Assembly (NCBI RefSeq): GCF_028743495.1
Contig: NZ_CP117968.1
Reading direction: 5' to 3' (one strand)
DNA from: Allobacillus halotolerans
GTDB lineage: Bacteria > Bacillota > Bacilli > Bacillales > Alkalibacillaceae
DNA length: 64,000 nucleotides
The translations under genes were made by a program, and so were the position numbers. The notes under the pieces are model-generated. The model saw nothing but the letters and a program-made list of their open reading frames with translations, was not told the DNA's origin and searched no databases. Positions 1-8,569 of this stretch are shown here, piece after piece. The first letter of the stretch is position 1. Each line of letters begins with the position of its first letter.

Positions 1-2
1 AA

Positions 3-593
3 GCCAATATGACTGCCAAAGAAAGGCGTACTCTTATGCGTGAGAGGTATATCCTTCTTAAACGCAAACATGATTTGAATGAACGAGACTTTTTCCTTTT
101 AGAAACTTGGTTAGGTAATATCCCTGACTTAAAAGAAGCCTATGAACTCAAAGAAGAGTTTTACTGGATATGGGACACAGCTAATTCGGACGAAGGAAGA
201 GATCGCTACAGATATTGGAAACAACGTTGTTTATCAAGCAACTCTAAAGATGCATATAAAGACCTTGTGAGAGCCGTAGACAACTGGCAAGACGAAATCT
301 TCAACTACTTTGATAAAGGGCTAACTAACGCTTATACAGAGTCCATAAACAGCATTATTAGGCAAGTTGAACGAATGGGTAGAGGTTACTCATTTGAAGC
401 CTTACGAGCAAAGATATTGTTTAATGAGAACCTCCATAAGAAACGTAAGCCACGATTTAATTCAAGTGCTTTTAGCAAAGCTATGTTATACGATACATTC
501 AATTGGCATGAAGTAACAGACCACGTCATAACAGGTAATTATGGTGTCGATTTTTCCACACTTATTAAAAAATTGGAAAAGGGTGACTTATAA
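3..593 (+). CDS. ISL3-family transposase, C-terminal part
   Basis: The reading frame is open to the left edge of the window, so only the C-terminal part (about 197 codons) is seen; full ISL3-family transposases are about 400 residues. The visible part carries the family's typical tail: a helical segment rich in Glu and Arg near EAYELKEEF, then TNAYTESINS and RMGRGYSFEALRAKI, the end of the DDE catalytic domain. It would catalyse cut-and-paste movement of its own element. The gene ends at a normal stop and is followed by AT-rich sequence that probably holds the right end of the element. Whether the copy is intact cannot be told from here. Confidence 0.85.
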   Translation, partial: ANMTAKERRTLMRERYILLKRKHDLNERDFFLLETWLGNIPDLKEAYELKEEFYWIWDTANSDEGRDRYRYWKQRCLSSNSKDAYKDLVRAVDNWQDEIFNYFDKGLTNAYTESINSIIRQVERMGRGYSFEALRAKILFNENLHKKRKPRFNSSAFSKAMLYDTFNWHEVTDHVITGNYGVDFSTLIKKLEKGDL

Positions 594-647
594 GCCCTTT
601 CCACCATAAAATCCGAATACCCCTTTTTTATATAGCTCTTTTATTAA

Positions 648-670
648 GGCGCTGTTAAAGTTCATTGTTG
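648..670 (+). repeat. Isolated end of the GGCTCTGTTAAAG repeat element
   Basis: These 23 bases match the left end of the element at 38432 at 20 of 23 positions (core GCTGTTAAAGTTC). No partner end is visible in the next kilobase, so this looks like a remnant left beside the ISL3-type insertion. Confidence 0.5.
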
Positions 671-746
671 ATCTATAGGTTAGAAAAAAGTGACCTCCAT
701 AACTTGTAAGTCATTTTTGAATTGATAAGGTGATTTTGACGAGGTA

Positions 747-1271
747 TTATTTCCTTTCGACCATTGAATTAGCAACTTCAACCAAATCATCTATTGTATA
801 ATTACGTTCCTCTGAAGTTTGCATCAATAGCAGTGAATTAAGTTCTCCATTTTCATTGATCCATTCCAAAACTTTTCCTTGGCTATTCTTTTTAATATTT
901 GCTTCTATACCATTTGTCAAAGTTACAGTTTCATAATCACTGCTATCCAAGTTGGGAACTTCCGAATGCCAAGTAGTGACGTGAAGCATCCAACCTTTCT
1001 CGTCACCTCCATAAGTAAATTCTGTAAATATGATATCACCATTTAGTTCATTATTTATATCGGTAGTTTGATAGGAAAACGAAACAAATGAAGGGTCGTT
1101 GGGAAATTCTGTTGGATATTTTAAGTTTGATTGTATTTCTTCAGGTAAGTTTTCAATTTTAGTCTTAACATCTGTTGGGAAATCAAGCGATACATTCTTT
1201 GAGCCAACTTCATTGGAACAACCGGATATCAGAAAGACCAATAGTAGAAAGGCCATAGTTATTTTTTTCAA
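747..1271 (-). CDS. Putative lipoprotein
   Basis: A 174-residue protein with a lipoprotein signal: basic start MKK, a hydrophobic stretch of about 13 residues, and the lipobox LISGC, so Cys18 would be lipidated and the mature protein anchored on the outer face of the membrane. The rest is hydrophilic with no motif I recognise. Translation starts at TTG behind GGGAGATGG. It is a single gene pointing back towards the insertion sequence, in an accessory stretch between the transposase and the PadR pair. Function unknown. Confidence 0.75.
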   Translation of the reverse strand: MKKITMAFLLLVFLISGCSNEVGSKNVSLDFPTDVKTKIENLPEEIQSNLKYPTEFPNDPSFVSFSYQTTDINNELNGDIIFTEFTYGGDEKGWMLHVTTWHSEVPNLDSSDYETVTLTNGIEANIKKNSQGKVLEWINENGELNSLLLMQTSEERNYTIDDLVEVANSMVERK

Positions 1272-1654
1272 ATTGCCATCTCCCTTTCTTGATAACTCAA
1301 ACTGCCCGGTTACTTAGAAAAATAATTATAATATCAATTTAGATATTCTAATCGTATCATAAGTTCCAATATTTTGAATTATATTCTTGTGAACCATCAA
1401 ATCGTTTTTGATTGCTTTGTTTCTTTGAAGATGAATGCTCTCCAAAACTTTGTCCCGATCTCAGGCAACCAATACACAGTCTTTGTGCTTACTGATTTCA
1501 CGTTTCATAGCAGAACCGCTTCGTTTGTAGGATTATCTTCCTTTTATTTTTCTTTATTCTATTCGGAATACAGGAAGTAAGTTCAAGGCAAAGAATAGGT
1601 CTGAGCAATAGATTACCATTAGATATATCAATTGATGATATGCTTGTAGACAAC

Positions 1655-1705
1655 TATATCATATTGTGATACATTGATTTTAGATATATCGTTTTGTGAT
1701 ACATT
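1655..1705 (+). promoter_or_regulatory. Tandem operator-like repeats before the PadR gene
   Basis: Two 21-bp direct repeats (1655-1675 and 1685-1705) share TATATC followed by TTGTGATACATT and start 30 bp apart. Each contains a dyad of the form TATCR-N5-TGATA. They end about 25 bp before the TTG start of the padR gene. PadR regulators usually repress their own operon from such dyads, so this is the likely autoregulatory operator; binding is inferred. The rest of the gap from 1272 to 1730 shows nothing recognisable. Confidence 0.55.
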
Positions 1706-1730
1706 ATAGGGAGAATTAGAGGGTGATCAG

Positions 1731-2048
1731 TTGAAAGAAACGGGGCAATTAACAGAGTCAATGGCTTATATTATGGCTGCTTTGACTAAACCGAGACATG
1801 GCTACGGTATTATGAACTTAATTGAGGAAACAACAAAAGGAGCTGTTACTATAGGCCCTGCCTCCATGTACACCATTATTAAGAAATTATTAAAACAAGA
1901 ATGGATTTATTTGTATGATAAGTCAGACTCAAGACGTAAAACTTATATGCTTACTAAAAAAGGGAAAAAAGTGTTGGAAGAGGATATTAAAATAAGGAAA
2001 CAGATGATTGAACTAGCAGAGACAGGATTGAAGGAGGATGAAGAATGA
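1731..2048 (+). CDS. PadR-family transcriptional regulator
   Basis: A 105-residue winged-helix repressor of the short PadR subfamily. The N-terminal part has the typical ALTKPRHGYGIMNLIEE helix, then GPASMYTIIKKL as the recognition region and the wing DSRRKTYMLTKKGK. PadR proteins of this size normally sense small molecules and repress a neighbouring membrane-protein gene. The start is a TTG behind GAGGGTGAT, and the stop overlaps the next start by 4 bp (ATGA), so the two genes are translationally coupled. The repeats at 1655-1705 are the probable operator. Confidence 0.9.
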   Translation: MKETGQLTESMAYIMAALTKPRHGYGIMNLIEETTKGAVTIGPASMYTIIKKLLKQEWIYLYDKSDSRRKTYMLTKKGKKVLEEDIKIRKQMIELAETGLKEDEE

Positions 2049-2761
2049 ACCAAATAAAATATATTACATCAGGCGGTTTAGCCTTTTCAGAAAATAAAGA
2101 TATGGAAAAATTACGTCGATATTCTCTGAAGGGCAGGCACGTATTTGATTTTAGTTTTATGGGTTATTCACTTGAGAGAGGTAAGAAATCCGATTATATA
2201 TACAGTATAGATTATCGTTGGTTAAAGGAGGATGAGAAAAAGGAATACTTTGACTTCTTCTCGTCTGCTGGATGGACACATGTTAACTCAGAAGGGAACA
2301 TACATTTGTTTCGTGCACAACCCGGTACAAAACCGATCTATACTGACAGCGACTCTACGATTGAAAAATATAGAAGTTCAAGTAGCATGATGAAGAACTT
2401 AGCCATTCCATCAATGTTAATGACTGCACTTTCCTGGGTTGGCGTGATGAACAGCTCAGGTACATTAAAATCACTACTTATAGTAATAGCCACTATACTC
2501 AGTGCAATTTCTGTACCAGCAGTTTGGACGGCAATCACAACTTACAGTAACAAATGGAAGGCTGAAGGAAGAAGAGGGTTAGCAAATATAGGGTCCATCA
2601 TACCATTCCTTTTACTCGTAATAGCTGTCATTATTTTGTTTTTTGTCAGTGGTACAGGTTCTGCAGTTAATATTATAGCAGCAGGAGTAATTGGGGGCAT
2701 AGTACTTCCGACAGCAATTTGGATCATCGTGTCCCTTTACCACAAGCTAAGCAGGAATTAG
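2045..2761 (+). CDS. DUF2812 membrane protein, partner of the PadR regulator
   Basis: A 238-residue protein. Residues 1-115 form the soluble DUF2812 domain (motifs around FDFSFMGYSLERG and YRWLKEDEKKEYF). After it come about four hydrophobic segments between residues 125 and 235. DUF2812 genes are commonly coupled to a short PadR regulator, as here. The molecular role of DUF2812 is not established; the pairing suggests a stress- or drug-responsive envelope function. Confidence 0.8.
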   Translation: MNQIKYITSGGLAFSENKDMEKLRRYSLKGRHVFDFSFMGYSLERGKKSDYIYSIDYRWLKEDEKKEYFDFFSSAGWTHVNSEGNIHLFRAQPGTKPIYTDSDSTIEKYRSSSSMMKNLAIPSMLMTALSWVGVMNSSGTLKSLLIVIATILSAISVPAVWTAITTYSNKWKAEGRRGLANIGSIIPFLLLVIAVIILFFVSGTGSAVNIIAAGVIGGIVLPTAIWIIVSLYHKLSRN

Positions 2762-2947
2762 AAATTATTGCTGCATAAGCATTCATGGTGAAAAGATGAA
2801 ACGATTTAAATAAGTCAATAATGTGAATGAAAGAGAAATTATTTATTACAATTTTTCAAACGTTGGTTTTATGAGTCGAGTACAATGAAAAATTGTTGTA
2901 TACTGAGGTAAATACGCTATAGACAAAACTCCCGAGGTGAATTCAAA

Positions 2948-3859
2948 ATGTGGGATAAACTACAAATTTTTGGTTTCCAAGCACTTTGGAATCCATTAAC
3001 GTTACTCATAACCATTTTATTAGGCTTATTATATTATTTATTTACAGGCCCGCTGAAAGAAAAGACAGGGTTAAAGGAAAGACCAAGCGGAAAGCAACAA
3101 CTTTGGTTTTATCTCGCGCTTACACTATTTTATTTAGTCAAAGGCGCTCCTTTGTATATCATGTCCCATATCTTTCTGTCTGTCCATATGTTACAAATGG
3201 TAATTTTCTATCTTATTATACCCATGCTTGTGATTAAGGGAATTCCAGAACAATGGTGGAGAAATGTATTTAACAGTCGTTTGATTGGTCCAATCATGAA
3301 CTTCTTTACTAAGCCACTGATTGCGATCATTGTATTCCATGCGCTGTTTTCGTTTTATCATCTACCTGTGGTTTTGGATTTCTCCAAAACGAATAACTTT
3401 GTCCACTGGAGCATTACATTGTTGATTTTTGTTGGGGCATTCTTTTTCTGGTGGCCACTAATGACACCGTTTAAAGAACGTGTCATCATTCGACCGCTCT
3501 ATAAGATCTTTTATATCTTCGCAAGCGGCTTATTGATTACGCCATCGTGTGCGCTAATTATCTTTGCTGACGCGCCTTTATATGCGACTTACTCACAGCC
3601 GGATGCATTTATGAATGCGCTGGCCCTATGTGTTCCAGTTGAAGTATTGCAAGGGTTAAATTTAGGAGGACCACAAATTTTTATGAATGTTGACATCGTT
3701 AATGATCAACAATTAGCAGGAATTGTGATGAAAGTATCCCAAGAATTTATATACGGTGGTGTTCTAGCAGCATTGTTCTATCAATGGTATAACAGTGAAA
3801 ACAGAGGAATCGATCCGTTGCCATCATCACAGCAAACCATCACACCAGAAAGAGGTTGA
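2948..3859 (+). CDS. ctaG: Cytochrome c oxidase assembly protein CtaG
   Basis: A 303-residue polytopic membrane protein of the Bacillus CtaG family (about seven hydrophobic segments), needed for formation of active caa3-type oxidase, probably through copper delivery to CuB. The family is recognised from the conserved membrane stretches around HMLQMVIFYLIIP, FFFWWPLMTPF and ADAPLYATYSQPD. The start follows GAGGTG at 2934. In B. subtilis ctaG ends the ctaBCDEFG operon; here the upstream neighbours are accessory genes, so it has been separated from the oxidase subunit genes or they lie outside the window. A DUF420 gene follows after 6 bp. Confidence 0.93.
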   Translation: MWDKLQIFGFQALWNPLTLLITILLGLLYYLFTGPLKEKTGLKERPSGKQQLWFYLALTLFYLVKGAPLYIMSHIFLSVHMLQMVIFYLIIPMLVIKGIPEQWWRNVFNSRLIGPIMNFFTKPLIAIIVFHALFSFYHLPVVLDFSKTNNFVHWSITLLIFVGAFFFWWPLMTPFKERVIIRPLYKIFYIFASGLLITPSCALIIFADAPLYATYSQPDAFMNALALCVPVEVLQGLNLGGPQIFMNVDIVNDQQLAGIVMKVSQEFIYGGVLAALFYQWYNSENRGIDPLPSSQQTITPERG

Positions 3860-3865
3860 TTTTAA

Positions 3866-4315
3866 ATGCCATTTCTACCAACCATCAGTACATTTTTTAT
3901 TGTTTTAAGTGCGATACTTGTGGCAATCGGTTGGATATTTATCGCAAAGAAGAAATATAAAGCTCATCGGATTTCAATGATTTTAGCATCGATATCAGCA
4001 CTGTCTTTTTTCATCCTATATATGTCACGTACACTCTTTTTAGGAAACACGGCGTTCGGTGGTCCAGATGACATAAAAATTTATTATACGATCTTTTTAA
4101 TCTTTCATATCTTTTTGGCTACTACAGGTGGGATATTCGGAATTATTTCACTGACCTTGGCATTCAAGAGAAAGATTACGAAACACCGAAAAATCGGTCC
4201 TTATACAAGTGTTATTTGGTTCTTTACAGCTATTACAGGCGTTGCCGTTTACTTGTTGCTGTATGTACTTTATGACGGAGGACACAGTACAAGTTTATTT
4301 AAAGCTATTTTTTAA
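3866..4315 (+). CDS. DUF420 membrane protein (YozB/CtaM family)
   Basis: A 149-residue protein with four membrane segments and conserved His residues (KAHRIS, IFHIFLATTGG, KHRKIGPYTS, GGHSTS). DUF420 proteins include CtaM of Staphylococcus aureus, required for haem a-containing menaquinol oxidase activity, and YozB of B. subtilis. The 6-bp spacing behind ctaG fits a joint role in haem-copper oxidase assembly. A strong terminator follows. Confidence 0.85.
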   Translation: MPFLPTISTFFIVLSAILVAIGWIFIAKKKYKAHRISMILASISALSFFILYMSRTLFLGNTAFGGPDDIKIYYTIFLIFHIFLATTGGIFGIISLTLAFKRKITKHRKIGPYTSVIWFFTAITGVAVYLLLYVLYDGGHSTSLFKAIF

Positions 4316-4330
4316 CGCAATCAATTCATT

Positions 4331-4373
4331 GACTCCAGTTAAGAGGCAGTTTGCTCTCTTACTGGAGTCTTTT
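4331..4373 (+). terminator. Terminator after ctaG-DUF420
   Basis: The hairpin pairs GACTCCAGTTAAGAG with CTCTCTTACTGGAGTC and is followed by TTTTCGTTTT. It lies 16 bp after the DUF420 stop. Confidence 0.85.
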
Positions 4374-4518
4374 CGTTTTCATAAAGGGCAATTTGTTGAA
4401 TCGTATGAAGTAGAAGTGATGTTTTCAGCGGGAAAAGAAGTGGTGAAACATTTACTTGAAAAAGCCAATGTCCGATGTGTGCCACGCAAAAGTCAGCGGT
4501 CTGTTTTATTTTTCATAA

Positions 4519-4593
4519 AATACCCCCATTTCCAGTCGTGTTGATCATTAACAGATTGTTAATAACCATCAACACTCTTCAAATGGGGGTATT
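4519..4593. terminator. Long inverted repeat between convergent genes
   Basis: The outer arms AATACCCCCATTT and AAATGGGGGTATT are perfect complements, and an inner pair GTGTTGAT/ATCAACAC extends the fold. It sits just past the stop of the reverse-strand gene at 4609 and downstream of the ctaG pair, so it probably ends transcription from both sides. Confidence 0.65.
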
Positions 4594-4608
4594 CATTCAT
4601 TATTTAAC

Positions 4609-5667
4609 TTAAAATTTTACTTTAAACCGAATGATTCCTGCTTCACGTGCCGAATTGAATAAGATGACAACCAATGGTCCAAGGAAAAATCCAACAAAAC
4701 CAATTAATTGTAAGCCTAGATACATAGAAATTAATGTCGGTAACGCTCGTAATCCAATATGATGACCCATCATTTTCGGTTCAATGGTACGGCGGATTGC
4801 GAGTAAAACAATCGCTAATATAGAGAGTTGTATACCCATGCTCATATCTCCAGTTATGAACATATACAATGCCCAAGGTCCGAGAACGATAATGGAGCCG
4901 ATAATCGGAATTAAATCGACAAGCCAAATGATAATTGACATTAATATAGCAATCTCAGGAGTGATAAATAACAATCCAACTAGAGTTACAGCCAGGATGA
5001 TCAGAGAGACAAGAAATTGTGCTTTAAAAAAACCGAGGAACACATGAGATAACCGAGCGTTCATGTATTTCAATTTTTCTTGGGACTTTTCAGAAAGAAA
5101 CGAATAAACTTTGTTTCGTAGTAATGGCAAATCGAGCATGAACAAGAATAGCGCAATTAAATAGACGATCAAACCAACTAAGAACTCTGGAATCTTAACG
5201 AAAATTTGGGCGATATTGTCTATTTCAATATATTCCATCAACTGTGATTGAAAGTTATCGAAGTTTTGAACAGCTCGCTTTTCCACTTCCTGTATAAATT
5301 GAGGTGGCCAATCCCGTGTATACGACTCAATATCTTCTCTTAGATCGACCAATACATCTTCAACATTTGAAATATAAGAAGGTGCATTTTCTGCCATGTG
5401 AACGACCTGGCCAATCGTTTTAACTGTTGTATATGTTCCGATCGTTCCCAGCAATATGATGAATATGAAGAAAACAATTAACACGGAAGTTAATCTGCTT
5501 AACCGAAGATTACGTATTGCTAAACGAATCAAGGGGTTTAAAACAAGAGCTGTCAACAATGCTAAGATGAGAGGTATTGAGATCGGCAAGATAAAATATA
5601 AAAATAAAATGAAGAGAATAATGAGTAAAATGATGATCCAATATTTTTTATTTAAATTTCTTACCAC
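4609..5667 (-). CDS. AI-2E family transporter-like membrane protein (YtvI-like)
   Basis: A 352-residue protein with the PF01594 (AI-2E transporter/TqsA/YtvI) layout: two N-terminal helices, a long extracytoplasmic helical region (residues about 90-150), then five or six helices with the conserved stretch WLVDLIPIIGSIIVLGPWAL and RRTIEPKMMGHHIGL. Family members export varied small solutes or ions, and some Bacillus members (YtvI) are sporulation-linked; the substrate cannot be told. The start is GTG. It is transcribed alone against its neighbours. Confidence 0.85.
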   Translation of the reverse strand: MVRNLNKKYWIIILLIILFILFLYFILPISIPLILALLTALVLNPLIRLAIRNLRLSRLTSVLIVFFIFIILLGTIGTYTTVKTIGQVVHMAENAPSYISNVEDVLVDLREDIESYTRDWPPQFIQEVEKRAVQNFDNFQSQLMEYIEIDNIAQIFVKIPEFLVGLIVYLIALFLFMLDLPLLRNKVYSFLSEKSQEKLKYMNARLSHVFLGFFKAQFLVSLIILAVTLVGLLFITPEIAILMSIIIWLVDLIPIIGSIIVLGPWALYMFITGDMSMGIQLSILAIVLLAIRRTIEPKMMGHHIGLRALPTLISMYLGLQLIGFVGFFLGPLVVILFNSAREAGIIRFKVKF

Positions 5668-5862
5668 TTAACGATTAAACCCCCTTCATAATGCTGTGTA
5701 TGTTCAATATACCACGTTCAGTAAAATGCTAACAACAAATAAAAGAAATAATATGAAATTATTTTAAAATCATTGTCAATTCAGTAGACATTACGAACAA
5801 CGATCCATTATATAAATGGCCGATATTGAAAAGACGACTTTATCAATCCAGTATATACAAAA

Positions 5863-5900
5863 AAACTTCATCTCATTCTATTTTGAATGAAATGAAGTTT
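5863..5900 (-). terminator. Terminator of the YugN-like gene
   Basis: The arms AAACTTCAT and ATGAAGTTT flank a further ATTC/GAAT pairing. On the reverse strand the hairpin is followed by a run of seven T. It lies 9 bp after the stop of the reverse gene at 5910. Confidence 0.75.
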
Positions 5901-5909
5901 CACAAACAA

Positions 5910-6284
5910 TTATTGATTGTTTTCTTTATATTTCTGTAAATCTTCACCGAGTTTTTTGACAACCCGGTCTACTTTGTCCAAGATTTGTTGCGGATATTCT
6001 TCATCTTCTCCGTATTCTACACCGTGTGGATAATAGTGAGTTCCTAAGTATGGTTCTTTTAAACGAATGACTGCTGATTTAAAATCAACATCACCTTCAA
6101 TAGCTTCTCCCGCTACACGTAAGTAATAAGTAACATTTTTTAAAGTAGAGTTCATTTTATAATCAAAAGTCATACGTTCATAGTCCCACTGGGAACCCAA
6201 CACAAATCCGTTTTTTTCCATGATGTGTGTCAATGGTTCTTGGTGAATTACTGTTCCATCAAAATTTTTATTCTCGATTTTCAT
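5910..6284 (-). CDS. YugN-like family protein
   Basis: A 124-residue soluble acidic protein of the YugN-like family found across Bacillaceae. Recognisable parts are the start MKIENKNFDGTVIHQ, the segment WDYERMTFDYKM and the tail region YLGTHYYPHGVEY. No biochemical function is established for the family. The start follows GAGGTGATTGA. It is a single gene with its own terminator, divergent from ylbD. Confidence 0.8.
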   Translation of the reverse strand: MKIENKNFDGTVIHQEPLTHIMEKNGFVLGSQWDYERMTFDYKMNSTLKNVTYYLRVAGEAIEGDVDFKSAVIRLKEPYLGTHYYPHGVEYGEDEEYPQQILDKVDRVVKKLGEDLQKYKENNQ

Positions 6285-6459
6285 TCAATCACCTCTTCTA
6301 TATCTTCTCACTAAGATTATCATAGTATGAAACGCGACATTAATCAATTATTAATCCGGAATTATCATCAATGTGTAACAAATTAGACATAATTGATTTT
6401 TGAACCAATTTGCCTGGTTTGACGTAGTATATAGCATAAAAGTAAGGGAAGGGATGTAA

Positions 6460-6837
6460 ATGTCAGGTATCATACTGCCGAAGCGGGTTCAAGAGTTTCG
6501 TGATTTTGTTCGTGATCATCCAAAATTATTCGAACAATTGAAGAAAGACGGATATGATTGGCAATCACTCTATAATGAGTGGGATGAATATGGCGAAACG
6601 GCTATCCTGTTTCAAAAAGACATTGAATCAAAAACAAAACAGGATGAACAAAAGGATTCCAACCAGAAAATTAAATGGCAAGATATTTTGCATAAACTCT
6701 CCGAAATGGATGTTGACCGTATTGAAAAACATGTCAAACAATTATCCACTACAATGGAACAAATTCAGCGGATATCAGAACAAGTGAATCAATCAAAGCG
6801 TCAAAACAAAAGATCAGATATGGGCCCTTTTTTCTAG
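6460..6837 (+). CDS. ylbD: YlbD-like protein, putative spore coat protein
   Basis: A 125-residue hydrophilic, helical protein matching YlbD by its start (LPKRVQEFRDFVRDHPKL), its YDWQSLYNEWDEYGE segment and its place directly before ylbF. YlbD of B. subtilis is annotated as a putative coat protein. The start follows AAGGGAAGGGA. The C-terminal half is rich in Gln, Lys and Ser and probably coiled. ylbE, which lies between ylbD and ylbF in B. subtilis, is not present. Confidence 0.8.
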   Translation: MSGIILPKRVQEFRDFVRDHPKLFEQLKKDGYDWQSLYNEWDEYGETAILFQKDIESKTKQDEQKDSNQKIKWQDILHKLSEMDVDRIEKHVKQLSTTMEQIQRISEQVNQSKRQNKRSDMGPFF

Positions 6838-6897
6838 AGATTAAAGCATGGTAAAATGTTCTTCATTTTGTTATGATAGCCCTATGGAGGTGTCAGA

Positions 6898-7344
6898 GTG
6901 CTAGCCAATATTGAAGTTATTGAATTGCTCGAGCAGGCTGAGAAACTTGGTCAAATGATCAAGCGTTCAGAAGAATACGAAGCTTATCAGATAGAGAAAG
7001 ATCTTTTATATAAAGACGAGGGGGCTGCACAGCTGATTCATAATTTTGTTGCGATGAAAGATGATTATGAAGATGTGCAGCGCTTTGGTCGTTACCATCC
7101 AGACTATACAAAAATCATGAAGGAAATTCGAGGAACAAAAAGAGAACTCGACATGCATGATCGGGTAGCAATATTCCGTCAAAAAGAAACAGCTTTGCAA
7201 GGTTTATTGGATGATGTTTCTGAAATTGTGGCCTTCTCAATCAGTGAGAACATCAAAGCACCTCGTGAAGGGCTTGCTTTGAAGGATCATGGTTCTGGTT
7301 GTGGATGTGGCAGCGGCGGTTCTTGTGGCTGCCAAGCTTCTTAA
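6898..7344 (+). CDS. ylbF: RicF (YlbF), Fe-S regulator of mRNA processing
   Basis: A 148-residue protein of the YlbF/YmcA family. In B. subtilis RicF works with RicA and RicT in a complex that carries [4Fe-4S] clusters, binds RNase Y and promotes mRNA maturation, thereby affecting competence, biofilm formation and sporulation. The body is helical (residues 1-120) and the C-terminus ends in a cysteine cluster, SGCGCGSGGSCGCQAS, which fits the cluster-binding tail. It starts with GTG behind GGAGGTG. Confidence 0.92.
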   Translation: MLANIEVIELLEQAEKLGQMIKRSEEYEAYQIEKDLLYKDEGAAQLIHNFVAMKDDYEDVQRFGRYHPDYTKIMKEIRGTKRELDMHDRVAIFRQKETALQGLLDDVSEIVAFSISENIKAPREGLALKDHGSGCGCGSGGSCGCQAS

Positions 7345-7380
7345 TAATTCGGTAGACGTAATCAGTGAAAGCGGGGGTAG

Positions 7381-7668
7381 ATGATGTTCACAAAACGACA
7401 AGGTCTTATTATTTGGTTTAGACATATGAAAAATCTGCGAAAATTAAAGCGTTTGGGGCATCTGATCTATGCCTCTAAGAAAAAGAAATACGCATTGATT
7501 TATGTCAATCAAGATGAGCTTGAAGATGTAAAAAAAATAGCTGAAAACTATAATTTCGTCAAAAGTGTGGAGATCTCACATCGGCCAGAGGTTGAAATGG
7601 AATTTGAACAACTAAAAAAGCCGATTAAGAAACAAGGGGAGTTAGAAAGCTTTCCAAAATCCAGTTAA
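7381..7668 (+). CDS. ylbG: YlbG, DUF2129 protein
   Basis: A 95-residue protein of the DUF2129 family, recognised from MFTKRQGLIIWFRHMKNLRKLKRLGHLIYASKKKKYALIYV and its invariant position after ylbF (first part residues 2-21, second part residues 22-42). The function is unknown. Translation may start at either of two adjacent ATG codons behind GCGGGGG. Confidence 0.88.
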   Translation: MMFTKRQGLIIWFRHMKNLRKLKRLGHLIYASKKKKYALIYVNQDELEDVKKIAENYNFVKSVEISHRPEVEMEFEQLKKPIKKQGELESFPKSS

Positions 7669-7673
7669 CATAA

Positions 7674-7714
7674 AAGCTCCGGGCTTATTAGTGGTTCACT
7701 AAAGCCCGGAGCTT
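7674..7714. terminator. Bidirectional terminator between ylbG and the reverse gene
   Basis: AAGCTCCGGGCTT pairs perfectly with AAGCCCGGAGCTT. It lies 6 bp past the ylbG stop and 12 bp before the stop of the reverse gene, so it can serve both. Confidence 0.8.
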
Positions 7715-7725
7715 AATTTATACTG

Positions 7726-8115
7726 TTATAGAGGTGGCAATAGATGGTTAAGACGTAAGATGGATATCAATTGATTAAAATATAAGGTTAATTCGTGATA
7801 GCTTTCAGAAGAAGGAACCTCCATCTCGACAAGTTGGAAATTATATTTGTCAGCTAGCTGTTGAAATTGCTCAAAACGGATATTTTTATCAATCCCGTTA
7901 GGACGAGGGATTCCCTCTAAACAAATATAGATGGGTTGGAAATTTCCTTGTTCGGTGGGCTGGAAAGATGCCGCTAATGAGGTTCTTTCTTTGCCATCTA
8001 TTTTTGTGTGAAACGCATAAAGGTGTTTCACCCGCTTATGCATATATTCGATCAAAGTCATTAACTCATAAAAATCACTGTAACCTTCACCTAGTTGAAT
8101 AAATCGTTGTCCCAT
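7726..8115 (-). CDS. Conserved hypothetical protein (YlbG-adjacent, DUF7147-like)
   Basis: A 129-residue soluble protein beginning MGQRFIQLGEGYSDFYEL. The start at 8115 is chosen because GAGGAG lies 7 bp before it; an upstream ATG in frame has no ribosome site. The same start motif and length occur in a small Bacillaceae family next to ylbG, sometimes mislabelled methylthioribose kinase; no kinase motif is visible here. The function is unknown and the family assignment is from memory. Confidence 0.65.
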   Translation of the reverse strand: MGQRFIQLGEGYSDFYELMTLIEYMHKRVKHLYAFHTKIDGKERTSLAASFQPTEQGNFQPIYICLEGIPRPNGIDKNIRFEQFQQLADKYNFQLVEMEVPSSESYHELTLYFNQLISILRLNHLLPPL

Positions 8116-8366
8116 AATCAATCTCCTCGTGTTGCACAAAAGTTTCATGCAAATTCATTTTTTCCGTATGAATCTCTTTTAAATCTATCATGTTGAAAGA
8201 AGTTTGTGAATTCATTCGCAAGAGAGCAGACTTTTTGGTAAAATGAAAAAGAATTTGCTGAATGGTGGGACATTTTGTCGCATGTTAGGTGAACAATTGA
8301 AAATAGTTGGTAAGTCACTATTATTAAACCGCTTCCAAATGGTCACGATGTTTTCTCATAAAAAAA

Positions 8367-8392
8367 GCTCTTTTTCAAAAATGAAAAAGAGC
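8367..8392 (-). terminator. Reverse-strand terminator with no recognised gene in front
   Basis: The perfect hairpin GCTCTTTTTC/GAAAAAGAGC is followed on the reverse strand by seven T. The gap 8116-8569 has no credible protein gene on either strand, so the transcript it ends is unknown. Confidence 0.6.
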
Positions 8393-8569
8393 AAAAGGTC
8401 TCTTTGCATAACAAAGAGTACAAAAAGGGAGAGGAGAAACCGGAAGAAGTACTTATGGGGAATGATAAGACTTCTCCGTATAGAACGGTTCCTCTAATAC
8501 CGCTCTTGTGAATATCCTTCACTGAATCGATCAAAGATATACATAAACTTTTAAAAAAAGGTGATTTTC

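Noticed and set aside
1374..1580. A 68-codon frame between the lipoprotein and the PadR gene.
   Set aside because: No ribosome site, unusual Phe/Ser-rich composition and no family resemblance; probably chance or an antisense fossil.
4209..4544. A 111-codon frame at the end of the DUF420 gene.
   Set aside because: It overlaps DUF420 in another frame and crosses the terminator at 4331.
8243..8497. An 84-codon frame before rsmD.
   Set aside because: It is made of low-complexity Lys/Ser/Arg codons across a terminator hairpin, and has no ribosome site or family resemblance.
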